Assembly (NCBI GenBank): GCA_026018925.1
Contig: JAKSZU010000012.1
Span: 48,063,207 to 48,127,206, forward strand
From: Tupaia tana
Taxonomy: Eukaryota > Chordata > Mammalia > Scandentia > Tupaiidae
DNA: 64,000 nt
Reading direction: 5' to 3'
The notes under the pieces were generated by a model that was not told the DNA's origin, did not search any database, and worked only from the letters and a program-made list of their open reading frames with translations. Positions 12,235 through 23,042 of this stretch are shown here, in pieces. The stretch's first letter is position 1. Every line of letters begins with the position of its first letter. A program made the position numbers and the translations under genes.

Positions 12235-12900
12235 CCAGCGGCTTCTTAATACAAAGAATAGGGAGTCCAGACTCTTCACAGAATGGCATTTAAGGTCTTG
12301 CCAAATCTGGCCCCAGGCTTACGTATTTCACTCCCTAGACACAGTCCGCCATCAGCTTCTCCAAACAACACCTCTTCTCTGAGCCTGACTCACTCTTTTA
12401 TTTCCCACCTCCCTCTGCCTATGTTCTTTTTAAGGTCATCTAAGGCAAATTCCCATTTCTCCTTCAAGAAGAAAGCCTTCCCCAGTTCCTCCAAGTCGTC
12501 TCCAGATTGGTTTCTCAGTACCTCTGCCAATAATACTTATTCAATCTCTCTCTTGGTCTCTCCCTCTCTCTCTTTATTAGAAAGAGGGTCTTACTATGTT
12601 ATAACCCTTTTGCAATAGCCTCTTGAGCAGCTAGGGCTACAGACCTGCTCCATCCACCTGACCTCTAGGGTGGCCAAGGAACTGAACCTGAGTCTTCTAT
12701 GTGGCCTCAGCCTGCCAAGTGTGTGTCTATGAAAGCACACTCCTGCAGCTGGGCCCACACCTCCTTTTAAAGCACACCCTATGTTGTCTTGTACGTAACT
12801 ACTTACAAAACTACATCCTCGGCTAGACCGTGAACTGAGTTTCATTCACCTTCCATGGCTAACATGAAGTAAGTGTGCTGCAAATATCTGGAGAATAAAT
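12235..12900 (+). mobile_element. L2 element, split
   Basis: 12235-12545 matches the L2 3' coding region (AGGTCTTGCCAAATCTGGCC, later TTCAAGAAGAAAGCCTTCCC). 12775-12900 looks like the L2 3' end (a TTGTACGTAAC block and GACCGTGAACTGAG). The middle, about 12550-12770, is a different, Alu-like insert. Confidence 0.65.
12585..12760 (-). mobile_element. 7SL/Alu-like SINE relic (tentative)
   Basis: GGGTCTTACTATGTT, CAGCTAGGGCTACAGA and, further on, CTCAGCCTGCCAAGTG and GCAGCTGGGCCCAC occur in the same order as in antisense Alu or FLAM sequence. Divergence is high. It sits inside an L2, so it inserted later than the L2. Confidence 0.45.
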
Positions 12901-13031
12901 AAAATACCAGTAGGCTACTAACACAGACACACACACACACACACTCACATCCCTTGGAGATGCTTCTTTTCTCCTCCAAAGAAGGATAGAATATCTTTCC
13001 TGGATCCTGGCTCTTAAAATGAAATGCAATT

Positions 13032-13290
13032 GGGACCAGCAGATGGCATAATGATTTTGTCACTGGACTCCCACATAGTAGACCACAGTTCAAGTCCTGG
13101 ACATGGTGGCTTAAACCTCACACCTGGTGCATGTGTGTGCATGCCCAAGATCCCAAGAGAATGGAGAAGGGATTGTGGCATGGCCATCCTCCCACCGGGG
13201 GTGAGTTCTCACTTTCTGTCTCTCTGTCTCTGTCTCTCCAGCGAGCACACACACCCTATAGCAGAAATCTCTCTAAAAATAGAACTAAAT
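13032..13290 (+). mobile_element. SINE, long form
   Basis: Complete but CpG-depleted. The tail has almost no A run. Confidence 0.85.
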
Positions 13291-13929
13291 GCAATGGCAA
13301 CTCCATGGATAAACGTGATGTCACTAAAGTAAGCATGTAAAGTAACTTGTTTTATTGATAAAGATGTCTATATCAGTGTTCAGATGTTTTCCTAACATTA
13401 ATTCCCATATAACATATACCCAGGCTTCTGATTTAATAAGGTAAATTATTTGCACCACAATTTGCTTTGTATTTTGATACAAGTGCCTCGGTCCCTGGAG
13501 CCTAAACCATAGATTGCTCCTCCGAAGAGCTGGTAAAGGAAGTGGGAGAACTCAGTGGGAAGCAACCTACCAAAAAAGCTGCTGTCGTGTATGAAGTGCA
13601 GAAGAAATGAGTGTTTATTACCTTTGAATGCAGGCCAAGAGCAGTAGGATAATGATGAATAAGTGCAAGTGAAAGGCAATTAGATAATTATGGCTTTAAA
13701 CCGCATGTAATTAGTTTTTAAAACTTAGTCATCCAGTGTGAGTACTTCTTTGGATGTTTGAGTAACTATGCCGAATCTTTTATTGTGCTTTTACAGTTAG
13801 GTTTTGTTGTCTCCCAATAACTCAAAGAGGGAGGAAGAGTAGGTATTATTGTTCCCATTTGGAGTGAAGTTAAGTATGGAAAAACATGGTCATTTTCCAA
13901 GCTCAGAGAAGATGCGGACAGAGTACTGA

Positions 13930-14068
13930 GAGGTGGTGGTTGCAGGCCTAGGCTGTGAAAACAAGCTACCCAGATTGAATCTCAGTTCCACCATTATTAG
14001 GTGTGTGACCTTGGGCGATTTATCTAAGCTCTTTGTCCCTTAGTTTCCTTATCTCTAAGTAGAGGTGA
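13930..14068 (+). mobile_element. MIR relic
   Basis: GGTGTGTGACCTTGGGCGAT and TTAGTTTCCTTATCTCTAAG are the MIR core. A SINE begins directly after. Confidence 0.65.
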
Positions 14069-14069
14069 T

Positions 14070-14260
14070 AGACAGCCCTGTAGCAAAGTGGTTAAGCGCT
14101 GTGTGTGGAGAGAACCAGATCCACATAACCAACCGCAATTTGAATCCTGTACCAAAATCCTGATAGAGACATGGAGAAAAGGGGTAATAGCATGACCACA
14201 CCCCACTAAGAGGTGCTTTCTCTGGAGAGCACACATGCCCTAGGGAAATTTTTTAAAAAT
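14070..14260 (+). mobile_element. SINE, divergent
   Basis: Head AGCAAAGTGGTTAAGCGCTG with an inserted AGAGAACCAGATCC; body short. Abuts a MIR. Confidence 0.6.
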
Positions 14261-14321
14261 TATAAGTAGAGAGAGAAATAATGACACACCTCATGAATTG
14301 TTTAAAAGTAAACGAGTTAAC

Positions 14322-14517
14322 GGGACCAGCAGTTACTGTAATGGCTATGTCGCTGGACTCCCATGTAGTCGACCGCAGTTCGAGGCCCGGACCCAGTGGC
14401 TTAAAACTCACACCGGGCGCGTGTGCGTTTTCTATCTCTCTGTCTCTCTCTGTCTTTCTGGTGAGCGCATGTGCGCTATAGCAAAAACCTCTCAAAAAAA
14501 AAAAAGAAAAGAAAAGA
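14322..14517 (+). mobile_element. SINE, long form lacking the body
   Basis: Jumps from the GTGTGCG motif straight to the CT-rich part. The 17-base duplication AAAAGTAAACGAGTTAA flanks it at 14304-14320 and 14518-14534. Confidence 0.92.
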
Positions 14518-14587
14518 AAAAGTAAACGAGTTAATTCATGGAAATCATCAATTCCTTCATGAGATCACTTGGAAAGAAGACTACTAG

Positions 14588-14838
14588 GCCAGCAGGTGGT
14601 GTGAAGGTTAAGGCGCTGGATCCCACATGGCCATCTGCACAGTTCAAGTCCCGGATCTGGCAGCTTGAAAACCACTCCAGGAACATGTGCATGCATGCCC
14701 AAAATCCTGAGAAGAGACTGGAGAAGAAAGGATTTTGGCATGGCTGTCGCCTCTGGGGGGTAATTTCTCACTTTCTCTCTTTCTCAGTTGCTCTGTCTCT
14801 TTCTGGTGAGTGCACACATTCTATAAAAAAACTAAAAA
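14588..14838 (+). mobile_element. SINE, intermediate form
   Basis: Short-form head (GGTTAAGGCGCTGGATCC) joined to a long-form body. Confidence 0.8.
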
Positions 14839-14881
14839 AAGTAAAGAAGATTTCTAACCCATTGTAACTGCACTTCTTTTT

Positions 14882-15051
14882 TTTTAAGAATTATTTCTTT
14901 TATTTTATTTATCATTATTGTTGTTTTTAATTTGACCAGAGTGAGACAGAGAGAGAGAGAGAAAGGGAGAAAGCCACCAGGTCCAAGAGTCAAACTATGG
15001 TCAGCTATGTGGGAGTCCAGTGCCTTAACTACCATGCCACCAGCTGGCCCC
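14882..15051 (-). mobile_element. SINE, short form
   Basis: AT-rich tail complement, then TTTAATTTGACCAGAG and the head complement ending CACCAGCTGGCCCC. Confidence 0.85.
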
Positions 15052-15095
15052 AGCATGAAGAACTGAGAAATACCTGGACTATTTCAATCACTATT

Positions 15096-15357
15096 TTTTT
15101 AATTTAATTTTTTTTGAGAGGTTTTTGCTTTAGGGCGCATGCACTTGCCAGACAGACAGAGAGAGAGAGAGAGAGACAGAAAGCGAGAAATCACCCCCCA
15201 GGGGGGATGGCCACGCCGCAATCCATCTCCTCTCGGGATCTTGGGCACGTATGCACACGCCCCCGGCGTGAGTTTTAAGCTACTGGGTCCGGGACGCGAA
15301 CCGCGGTCGACTACATGGGAGTCCAGCAACATAGCCATTACGCTAACTGCTGGTCCC
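15096..15357 (-). mobile_element. SINE, long form
   Basis: Young copy; TSD TCAATCACTATT at 15084-15095 and 15358-15369. Confidence 0.93.
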
Positions 15358-15378
15358 TCAATCACTATTGAAGTAAAT

Positions 15379-15541
15379 TGCCATGTTGCAATCCTTCTCC
15401 TCTATTATCCTCTTGGGATTTTGGGCATATATGTACACACACACCCGTGTGATTTTTTTTCAAGCTGCCAGGTCTGGGACACAAGCCACGCAGTCAACCA
15501 GGGGATCCAGCACTTTAACCTCCACCCCATCTGCTGGCCCA
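15379..15541 (-). mobile_element. SINE, 3' part missing
   Basis: Only the body-to-head half is present, with CATATATGTACACACACACC replacing the usual GTGCG motif. Confidence 0.75.
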
Positions 15542-15569
15542 GAGCAGCATTTTTCTTTCTTCTTTCTTC

Positions 15570-15863
15570 TTCTTTTTTTTTTTTTTTTTTTTTTTTTCAG
15601 AGAGATATTTTTGCTATAGGGCACGCACACTCACCAGAGACACAAAGACAGAGAGACAGAAAGCAAGAAATCTCCCCCAACGGGAGAATGGCCACACTGC
15701 AATCCCTTCACACTGCAATCCCTTCTCCTCCATTCTCCTCTCAGGATCTTGAGCATGCACACACATGCTCAGCATGAGTTTTAAGTCTCTGTATCCAGGA
15801 CTTGTATGGCAATTGACTACATGGGAGTCCAGCAACATAACCATTACACCAACGGCTGGTCCT
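15570..15863 (-). mobile_element. SINE, long form
   Basis: Contains a 16-base internal duplication (CACTGCAATCCCTTC, twice near 15694 and 15710). T-rich tail side. Confidence 0.85.
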
Positions 15864-16422
15864 CCAATGCAGCGTATTTCAAAGGAGGCTTAACAGAATA
15901 AAACATTTAAAAAGGTACTCAAAGGAAAAAGAATTTGAAAAAAATGGTGAAAGAAATCCCCCCTCTTAGAGAGTCATGACAGTATATGTGTATGTAACAG
16001 GTATGGAGTAAAGCTGTGGTAAACCACTAGAAGCACTTGAGTCAGCCCGATATTCTTCACACCTATTTTACCATCTCACACTTACTTCACCCAAACACCG
16101 AATATCCAGAGGACTTGTACTGCGTGGATAGCACTGACCTAGTAGAACACTGCACAAGAACCTAGAAGCAGCAGTGTCAATGAATGAAGCAAAGAAGAGC
16201 CTTTCAAGTTCTCATTTTTCAAAGGAGGAAAGCAAAATTTTAGTTCTATATGTGAATTCTAGTCATGGTTTTACCTTTTAGGCCTGTAATACTTTTAAAA
16301 AAATAAATAAGTACATTTTGGAGCATACTTTTATACTTTCCCAGATGAAGAAACAGAGACCCAAAGGGATGATTCCTTGTTCTTATGCCCTTCCAGTTTC
16401 TGCTTCAGAAATGCCCTCCTGG

Positions 16423-16969
16423 CACCAGCAGTTAGTGTAATGGCTATGTCGCTGGACTCCCATGTAGTCAAACGCAGTTCGAGTCCCGGACCCGGTGGCT
16501 TAAACTCACACTGGGTGCATGTGCGTGCCTGCCCAAGATCCCGAGAGGAGAATGGAGGAGAAGGGATTGTGACGTGACCATTCCCCTGGGGGGTGATTTC
16601 TCGCTTTCTGTCTCTCTGTCTCTCTCTCTCTGTCTTTCTGGCAAGTGCACACGTCCTGTAGCAAAAACCTCTCAAAAAAAAAGAAAAAAAAAAAAAAGAA
16701 GGGACCAGCAGTTAGCATAATGGCTATGTCACTGGACTCCCACGTAGTCGACCGTGGTTCACATCCTGGACCCAGTGACTTAAAACTCATTCCGGGCGCG
16801 TGTGCGTGCGTGCCCAACATCCTGAGAGGAGAATGGAGGAGAAGGGATTGCGGCGTGGCCATCCTCCCCGGGGGGTGATTTCTCGCTTTCTGTCTCTCTG
16901 TCTCTCTCTGTCTGGTGAGCGCACACGCCCTATAGTGAAAACCTCTTCAAAAAAAAAAAGGAAAAGAAA
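16423..16969 (+). mobile_element. Tandem pair of long-form SINEs
   Basis: Two copies (16423-16702 and 16703-16969), same orientation, share one outer TSD, AGAAATGCCCTCCTG, at 16408-16422 and 16970-16984. The second most likely went into the A tail of the first. Confidence 0.92.
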
Positions 16970-17243
16970 AGAAATGCCCTCCTGCTGTTCTTTGTACAAC
17001 CAGAGACTGGAAGACCTTTCGTGGTGAAGCTCAAAAAACCTCCCCATAAAATTCACCTTCATTTCCTTCACTTTCCTTTATCTAAAATCTCAGACTTCTA
17101 TCACTTAGCCTTCGTGTAACTGTGACTTGAGTTCTTAAATCTCACGAGACTTTTATCTTCCTTCAGGGAAGGAGCTGCTGCTGACTTACCTTCCCACTTC
17201 CCACTTCACCCACCACAGATGGCTATGTAATACATAGCAGAGT

Positions 17244-17397
17244 CTGGGGCTGGCAAGTAGCCTGGTGGTTAAGGTGTGGACTCCCACATGGCCAATCACG
17301 GTTCAAGTACCGGACCTGGCGGCTTGCTTCCTCACTTTCTCTCTCTCATCAAATCAAAATAAATAAATAAAGTTAAATAAACAACTCTTAAAAAAAC
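17244..17397 (+). mobile_element. SINE, short form
   Basis: TSD ATACATAGCAGAGT at 17230-17243 and 17398-17411; tail AAATAAATAAATAAAGTTAAA. Confidence 0.92.
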
Positions 17398-17844
17398 ATA
17401 CATAGCAGAGTTTAATAAATAATTGTTTACTGTCTTGTTGATTTTTGTTGAACTATTAAATCATTAAGCGATCAGTGGATAGAGAAATGAATGTGTATCT
17501 TACATCTGCAAAAAGATGGTAAAACATCCATGTTCTGACATCATTGCCTTGAGACAAATAACCATCACAAAAATGACTGTCGTCCTGATCGATCGCACTC
17601 TGGGTCCTTTCAGCTATTCACTGTGCCCAGCCCATTTTTGTCATCATAGAATTAACTTTGCTCTTTGTGAATCCAAATTTAAGCCAACACTATCCCTCTC
17701 CCATCTATAGAGGCTTAATGAACAAAGTAATTTTTCCATATTATGCATACTTAGCTATGGATGGACAGAAGGGGGGATATGAGGCAAATACATGAGAGTG
17801 GAGGGAGGGAGAAAGTGTGAGAGAGAGAGAGAAGGAAGAGGAGA

Positions 17845-19108
17845 GTAGTGTACTGTACAGTGTCGGGCGACAGCGAGGAGCTCAACACTGGCTGTTAAAA
17901 GTTTTGCGGCTCGCTGGCCCAAGATGAAGACAAAGGTACTGTCCTTGCTGACAACAAATGTAAATGTGCCCGGGTTACTTCCAGGATCATCCCTTCTCCA
18001 GAAGATCCAAATCAGGACATTGTGGAGCGAAACATCCGAATAATTGTTCCTCTGAGCAACAGGGAGAATATCTCTGATCCCACCTCACCATTGAGAACTA
18101 ACTTTGTGTACCATTTGTCTGACCTCTGTAAAAAATGTGATCTTACGGAAGTGGAGCTGGATAATCAGATAGTTACTGCTACCCAGAGCAATATCTGTGA
18201 TGAAGACAGTGCCACAGAGACCTGTTACACTTATGATAGAAATAAGTGCCACACAACTATGGTCCCACTTATATATGGTGGTAAGACCAAAATGGTGCAA
18301 ACAGCTTTGACCCCGGATTCCTGCTATCCTGACTAAGCCATCGCTGACTGTATAGTCTTTATCTTGAATGGCTCTCCATTTTAATTCAGAAAGTTAATGT
18401 GTATGCTACCAGTGAATCTGAAATCAAGATTTCTTTTTTTGGATGATGAAAAATTATCTTTTCCCTCCAAATAATTGAAATAGTAACATCATTATCTTCA
18501 TTAGGTAATTACTTCTCAAATATATGTTCATACTCTGTTATCTGTCAGTTATGCTTGCCTGATGGGGTATGTTTCCTTAAGAATAAAGTTTCTAACATTT
18601 AAAAATATAGGAAGTGGGAGAAAGTAAAACTCAAATAATTAAAAAAAAGTAAAAATCTGGAGGCATAATTAAATGTTGCCTTTTTAAATATTTTGGCTTT
18701 GCCTTGGAGAGCCAGAGCTTTTGCGTTCTATACTATTCCTTTCATACAAGTTTCACTGTGTAGAGAAAATATATTTGTAAACATAAATCAATTATAGGTC
18801 TTCATTAGGAAGATAATAATTGAAAAACATGTTTTGGAACCATTTATAAAAGTAATTTAGCTTAAAGGGATATAACTAAATACATAATTTAAAACTGTGT
18901 TTTGACATAACACAGATTTGACAGCAGAAGATGGATATTTTTCTTTTTTGATAAAATTACTTTTGGTCCGTTTAGTATAAGAAATTCCCACTGGAAATCA
19001 TTTATATTGTAACTAATGAAATATATATTCCAAAATATGTATTCTCTATCACAGTTTGAACAATTAAATAGATTCCTAAGCATAAAAAAAAAAAAAAAAA
19101 AAAAAAAA
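17845..19108 (+). pseudogene. JCHAIN: Processed pseudogene of JCHAIN (immunoglobulin J chain)
   Basis: From about 17917 to the stop at 18334-18336 the sequence encodes the mature J chain, recognisable by VERNIRIIVPL, ENISDPTSPLRT, CKKCD and LTPDSCYPD. The J chain links IgM and IgA polymers. All eight cysteines I expect are present, as is the N-glycosylation site NIS. Exon-exon junctions are joined without introns, a 3' UTR with AATAAA follows, and a 25-base poly(A) ends at 19108. A 13-base target-site duplication (AAGGAAGAGGAGA) flanks it at 17832-17844 and 19107-19119. These are marks of L1-mediated retrocopying. The signal-peptide part is replaced by unrelated or diverged sequence with an in-frame TAA at 17896 and no initiating ATG, so it should not make a secreted J chain. 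The body frame is nonetheless open, which suggests a fairly young copy. Confidence 0.93.
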
Positions 19109-19560
19109 GGAAGAGGAGAAGGAGAAGTGAGGAAGAAAAAGGGGTGGGGACAATATTTTAGAGGCAGAATAATATAGACTTAAAGGTTGACAGGAAGACA
19201 GATTAGCCCAGGTAAGAAAAAAGATAAGAAAAAAGAAACTCCGGAAATTTCAGCTTCAGTGCTTTCCCCAGCACCTTTTCCTGGTAGAGAATTTAGAGTG
19301 AAAGAGATATTTTTAAGAGACACAAACTAAGCATTTGTACCATGAGAATCATGAGAGAGTGGCCGGGGTGGTCGAAGTTCTATTTGCATCTTATTCCTGG
19401 CTCTACTCCCGCCCAGACATGCACTGTTCTGGCCTGCTGGAAACCTGAGGACTACAGCTAGAGATAAATACAGGTAGGACACGCCGTGAGGCTGGTGATA
19501 ACCACACTCACCACTATCTCACCCTTTAAAGGGCACAAGGTATTTTCGCTAAATGTATCT

Positions 19561-19608
<48 letters not shown>

Positions 19609-19862
19609 TTTTTTTTTTTTTGTGTGTGTGCTACATGGTGCATGCACTCATCTGAGAGAGACAGAGAAAGAGGGAGGAAGTGAGAAAACACCCTCTAAGG
19701 CAGATGGCCACGCCACAATCCCTTCTGCTCTATTCTCTCTCAGGACTTTGGGCATGCACACATTCCTGGCCTGTTTTTCAAGCCACCAGGTCCGGGACTT
19801 GAAGCCTACGGTCAGTCAAGTGGGATCTAGCTGCCTTCACCACCATGCCACTGGGAGGCCCT
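19561..19862 (-). mobile_element. SINE, long form, with TTTC tract at tail side
   Basis: The tail complement has grown into about 11 TTTC units (19561-19603) plus a T run. Confidence 0.85.
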
Positions 19863-20088
19863 TTAGTGTATTTTTCAATCCTCCTAAGAACTCCAAAGTC
19901 AGGGTCCTGTGGGTCTTTAAATCACAATTTCAGAGGATGAGGAACATGAGGTTGAGAAGAGAAAAAATGACTTTTCAAAAATAACGTCACTGGGAAGAAG
20001 GAATGGTATAAAAATAATGGACGGTTATCCCCCTTCCCCAAATGTCTGGGGCCTTATGTCTGTACCCAGCGATGCTGCAAAGGATCAC

Positions 20089-21045
20089 TCAGGGGCCTTG
20101 CTGTGTTTCCAGCAGCAGGAACTTTATCATCGCTCTCTTCAAAGCATCCTTGAGTTCTCTGTTCCTCATGCTGTAGATCAAGGGGTTCAGTACAGGGGTG
20201 ATGAAGGTGTAAACCACAGATACTACCTGCCCCCTCTCAGGGGAGTAGCTAGAGCTGGGGCACAAGTAGATGAGGCTTCCACATCCGTACTGCAGGAGGA
20301 CCACAGTCAGGTGGGAGGAGCAGGTGGAGAAGGCCTTGCGCCTGCCCCCTGCTGAGCGGATCTTCAGGATGGCCGCCACAATGAAGACATAGGAGACAGA
20401 GATGAGCAGGAAGGGGATGGTGAGGACTGTGATGCTGACCACAAAGAGAGTGGCCTCGTGGACCTGGGTGTCTGCACAGGCCAGTCTCATGACAGGGAGG
20501 ACATCGCAGTAGAACATGCTGATTTCTTTGCTGCTGCAGAAAGGCAGTCGGAAGATGAGCACGGTCAACTGCATGGCCAAGATGAACCCTAACAGCAGAG
20601 ACCCCAGGGCCAGCTGGACACAAAGCCTCCAGTTCATGATAAGGGTGTAACGCAAAGGGTGGCAGATGGCCACAAACCGGTCGTAGGCCATGACGGCCAG
20701 CAGGATGCAGTCAGCACTGCCGAGAAAGATGAAGAAGAACATCTGGGCACCACAGCCAGGCAGGGAAATGAGGGTTCTCTCGGTGGCCAGGATGCTGGCC
20801 AGAGTCAGAGGGGCGATGGTTGAAGAGTAGAAGACCTCCAAAGCTGCCAGGTTTGCCAGAAAGAAGTACATGGGGGTGTGGAGACAACGGTAGAACCAGA
20901 TGACGAGGACAATGGACACATTGCCGCTGATGCTGAACAGATACATAAGCAGGAAGGTCACGAAAATGAGCATTTGCACCTCTGGGAGCTTGGAGAAGGG
21001 GCGGAAGTGGAAGTGAACTGTCCCGGTTTGGTTAGCATCCTCCAT
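20089..21045 (-). CDS. Olfactory receptor, family 10 subfamily V-like, intact
   Basis: A single uninterrupted 318-residue frame encodes a class II olfactory receptor, an odorant-sensing G-protein-coupled receptor of olfactory neuron cilia that signals through G-olf. Visible landmarks are an N-glycosylation site NQT at residue 5, LHTPMYFFLANLAALE in TM2, MAYDRFVAICHPLRY at the TM3/loop 2 junction, VSYVFIV in TM5, KAFSTCSSH before TM6 and PVLNPLIYSMRN in TM7. The coding region has no intron, as is normal for ORs. The protein is clearly related to OR10V1 in this window: both have FRPFS near the N-terminus, CGTQMFFF or CGAQMFFF in TM3, and SSSYSPE before TM7. It is probably the counterpart of one of the human pseudogenes OR10V2P or OR10V3P, so it would be functional here but dead in human. 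I give no symbol because I cannot decide which. Confidence 0.93.
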   Translation of the reverse strand: MEDANQTGTVHFHFRPFSKLPEVQMLIFVTFLLMYLFSISGNVSIVLVIWFYRCLHTPMYFFLANLAALEVFYSSTIAPLTLASILATERTLISLPGCGAQMFFFIFLGSADCILLAVMAYDRFVAICHPLRYTLIMNWRLCVQLALGSLLLGFILAMQLTVLIFRLPFCSSKEISMFYCDVLPVMRLACADTQVHEATLFVVSITVLTIPFLLISVSYVFIVAAILKIRSAGGRRKAFSTCSSHLTVVLLQYGCGSLIYLCPSSSYSPERGQVVSVVYTFITPVLNPLIYSMRNRELKDALKRAMIKFLLLETQQGP

Positions 21046-21449
21046 GTCGTCTGTGTATCAGGCCTGGTAATAGCACAGATGCTGTCCCTGAGGGAACGTA
21101 AAACTCAGGACCAGATGCTACAGATGGGGTGAGCCATCCAGCTCCTAGCTTCACCCCTCCTTGATCTCAGCGCTAACTACCTTCACCTTCAGTCTGAATC
21201 CGGCAACAACGCCTATGTGGTAATCACTCAGAAATAGTTCATTGCTGATTTTTTTTATTGTGAAAAAATATAGGAGGATTTCAAAAAGCTTGCGGAACAT
21301 AGAACTAAAGTACAAGTTATTTTTAATCTTCTTTTTTTTTATGCTAAAGAGTGTATGAGAGAGAGAGAGATAGAGTACACTCCCACACCAGTGTGGCCTG
21401 GTCATGCTCCTCCAATTCCTTTTCTTTTGATTATGTGTACACGCACTCA

Positions 21450-21713
21450 ATTTTTTTTTTTTTTTAAGGATTTTTGCCATAGGGCATGTGCACTTGCTGG
21501 AGAATCAGAGACAGAGAGTGAGAGGGAAAGTGAGAAATTACCCCCCAGGGGGACGGCCATTCACAATCACTTCTCCTACATTCTCCTCTCAGGATCTTGG
21601 GCATGCATGCACATGTGTTCAGCGTGAGTTTCAAGCCACCCAGAGCCAGTACTTCAACTGCCGTTGGCCATGTGTGATTCCAGGGTCTTAATCACTATCC
21701 TATCTCCCAGCCC
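21450..21713 (-). mobile_element. SINE, long form, diverged
   Basis: Head complement ends ATCTCCCAGCCCC. A second, poorer SINE-like piece precedes it at about 21330-21440. Confidence 0.75.
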
Positions 21714-21832
21714 CATGTACCCAGTATATTTTTCAAGCCACCAGCCAGCATTCAAACCCTGGTTGGTTGGCAATGTGAGATCCAGTTTCCTCTGCGAAGT
21801 GCATAACAGCTGCACTACAGGACCAGCCCACA
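21714..21832 (-). mobile_element. SINE fragment
   Basis: Only a head-proximal piece (TTTTTCAAGCCACCAGCCAG to GGACCAGCCC) with an inserted GAAGTGCATAACAGC. Confidence 0.55.
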
Positions 21833-21844
21833 AGTGTATTTTGA

Positions 21845-22720
21845 TGCAAAAAATTTTGAAATTCATGAAGACCTCACATATACAGAGCATGATTTGTATC
21901 ATTTTAACCATTTGTAAGTGTAGAGTTTGGCTGGATTAACTACATGCAACTTGTGTAACCATCATCCCATCTATACTGAAAATTTTTATCGTCACCCAAA
22001 AAATCTCTATAATTATTAAACAATAACTTCATATTATCCCCTCCTCCCACCCTCTAGTCACCTCTGTTCTATTCTTTCTCTGTAAATTTGCCTAGTCTAG
22101 CTATCACACATAAGTAGAATTATACAATGTGTCCTTTGGTGTCTAGCTTATTTCCCTAATCATAATGTGAAGGCCCATCCATGTAGCAGCATATATAGAA
22201 ATTACATTTCTTTTTATTGTTTAATAATATTCCAAGCGGTGGGACCAGCAGTTAGCGTAATGGCTATGTCGCTGGACTCCCACGTAGTCGACCGCGGTTC
22301 GAGTCCCACACCCGGTGGCTTAAACTCACGCCGGGCGCGTGTGTGTGCGTGCCCAAGATCCCGAGAGGAGAATGGAGGAGAAGGGATTGCGGTGTGGCCA
22401 TCCCCCCTGGGGGGTGATTTCCTGCTTTCTGTCTCTCTGTCTCTCTCTGTCTGTCTGGCGAGCGCACGCGCCCTATGGCAAAAACCTCTCCAAAAAAAAA
22501 AAAAAAGAAAAAAAAAAAAAAAAAGAAAAAAAAATAATATTCCAATGTTTGTATTTGCCCCAGTTAATATATGTGTTCACCTTTGAGTAACTCTAATTTC
22601 CACCTTCCGGCTTTTGTGAATGCTACTATGAACATTGGTATATGAATATCTGTTTGAGTCACCACTGAAATCTTACACCACAATATACCCTTCCCAGACC
22701 ATAAACCCCTTTACTTCCTT
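21845..22720 (-). mobile_element. L1 fragment, antisense, carrying a SINE
   Basis: Antisense L1 end sequence is recognisable by AATAATATTCCAA and the following part near 22590-22650 (complement of the conserved ORF2-end block). A SINE at 22236-22532 splits it. The fragment is old and diverged. Confidence 0.6.
22236..22532 (+). mobile_element. SINE, long form
   Basis: Very well preserved; TSD AATAATATTCCAA at 22223-22235 and 22533-22545; inside an antisense L1. Confidence 0.95.
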
Positions 22721-22747
22721 GAGCTCATGCCTGGTGTCGAAAGCATA

Positions 22748-22934
22748 GCTTCAGGCCCAGCAGTAGGGGTGCAAGCGGTACAGCTCCATTGTGCCATACT
22801 GGAGCAGCATAGAGAGGCCCCGGGCCAACCTTAACACTCCCTGGGAGGCAGCCGTACCCCGGCTGACTGGCTGAAAGGCTGGAAAGCAGATGAGAAATGA
22901 CAATGTGGTGAGACCCATGCCAAAGGTACCTGCC

Positions 22935-22977
<43 letters not shown>

Positions 22978-23010
22978 CTCTCTCTCTTCCTCTATTTCTC
23001 ATGAAAGAAA
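22748..23010 (+). mobile_element. Divergent SINE-like element with CT and GAAA tail
   Basis: Starts GGCCCAGCAGTAGGGGTGCA, unlike the main family after the first 12 bases, and ends in (CT)n then GAAAGAAAGAAA. May be a separate tRNA-derived family. Confidence 0.4.
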
Positions 23011-23042
23011 GAAAGAAACAAGCAACAGCCACAAAAACAAGA

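Noticed and set aside
18022-18336. Functional JCHAIN gene
   Set aside because: No introns, no signal peptide or ATG, poly(A) and target duplication: a processed copy. The frame 'start' at 18022 is an internal valine codon.
20249-20623. Other-frame open frames over the OR genes (also 58831-59228)
   Set aside because: Shadows of the intact OR coding frames, with no features of their own.
22167-22586. Recurring open frames with a MAMSLDSHVVDRG-like peptide (many places, both strands)
   Set aside because: They are translations of the long SINE head and body; each coincides with a SINE copy and its TSDs, so they are not a protein family.
22937-22974. CRISPR-like or satellite arrays at simple repeats
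   Set aside because: Only dinucleotide or tetranucleotide microsatellites; no spaced unique units, and the genome is mammalian.
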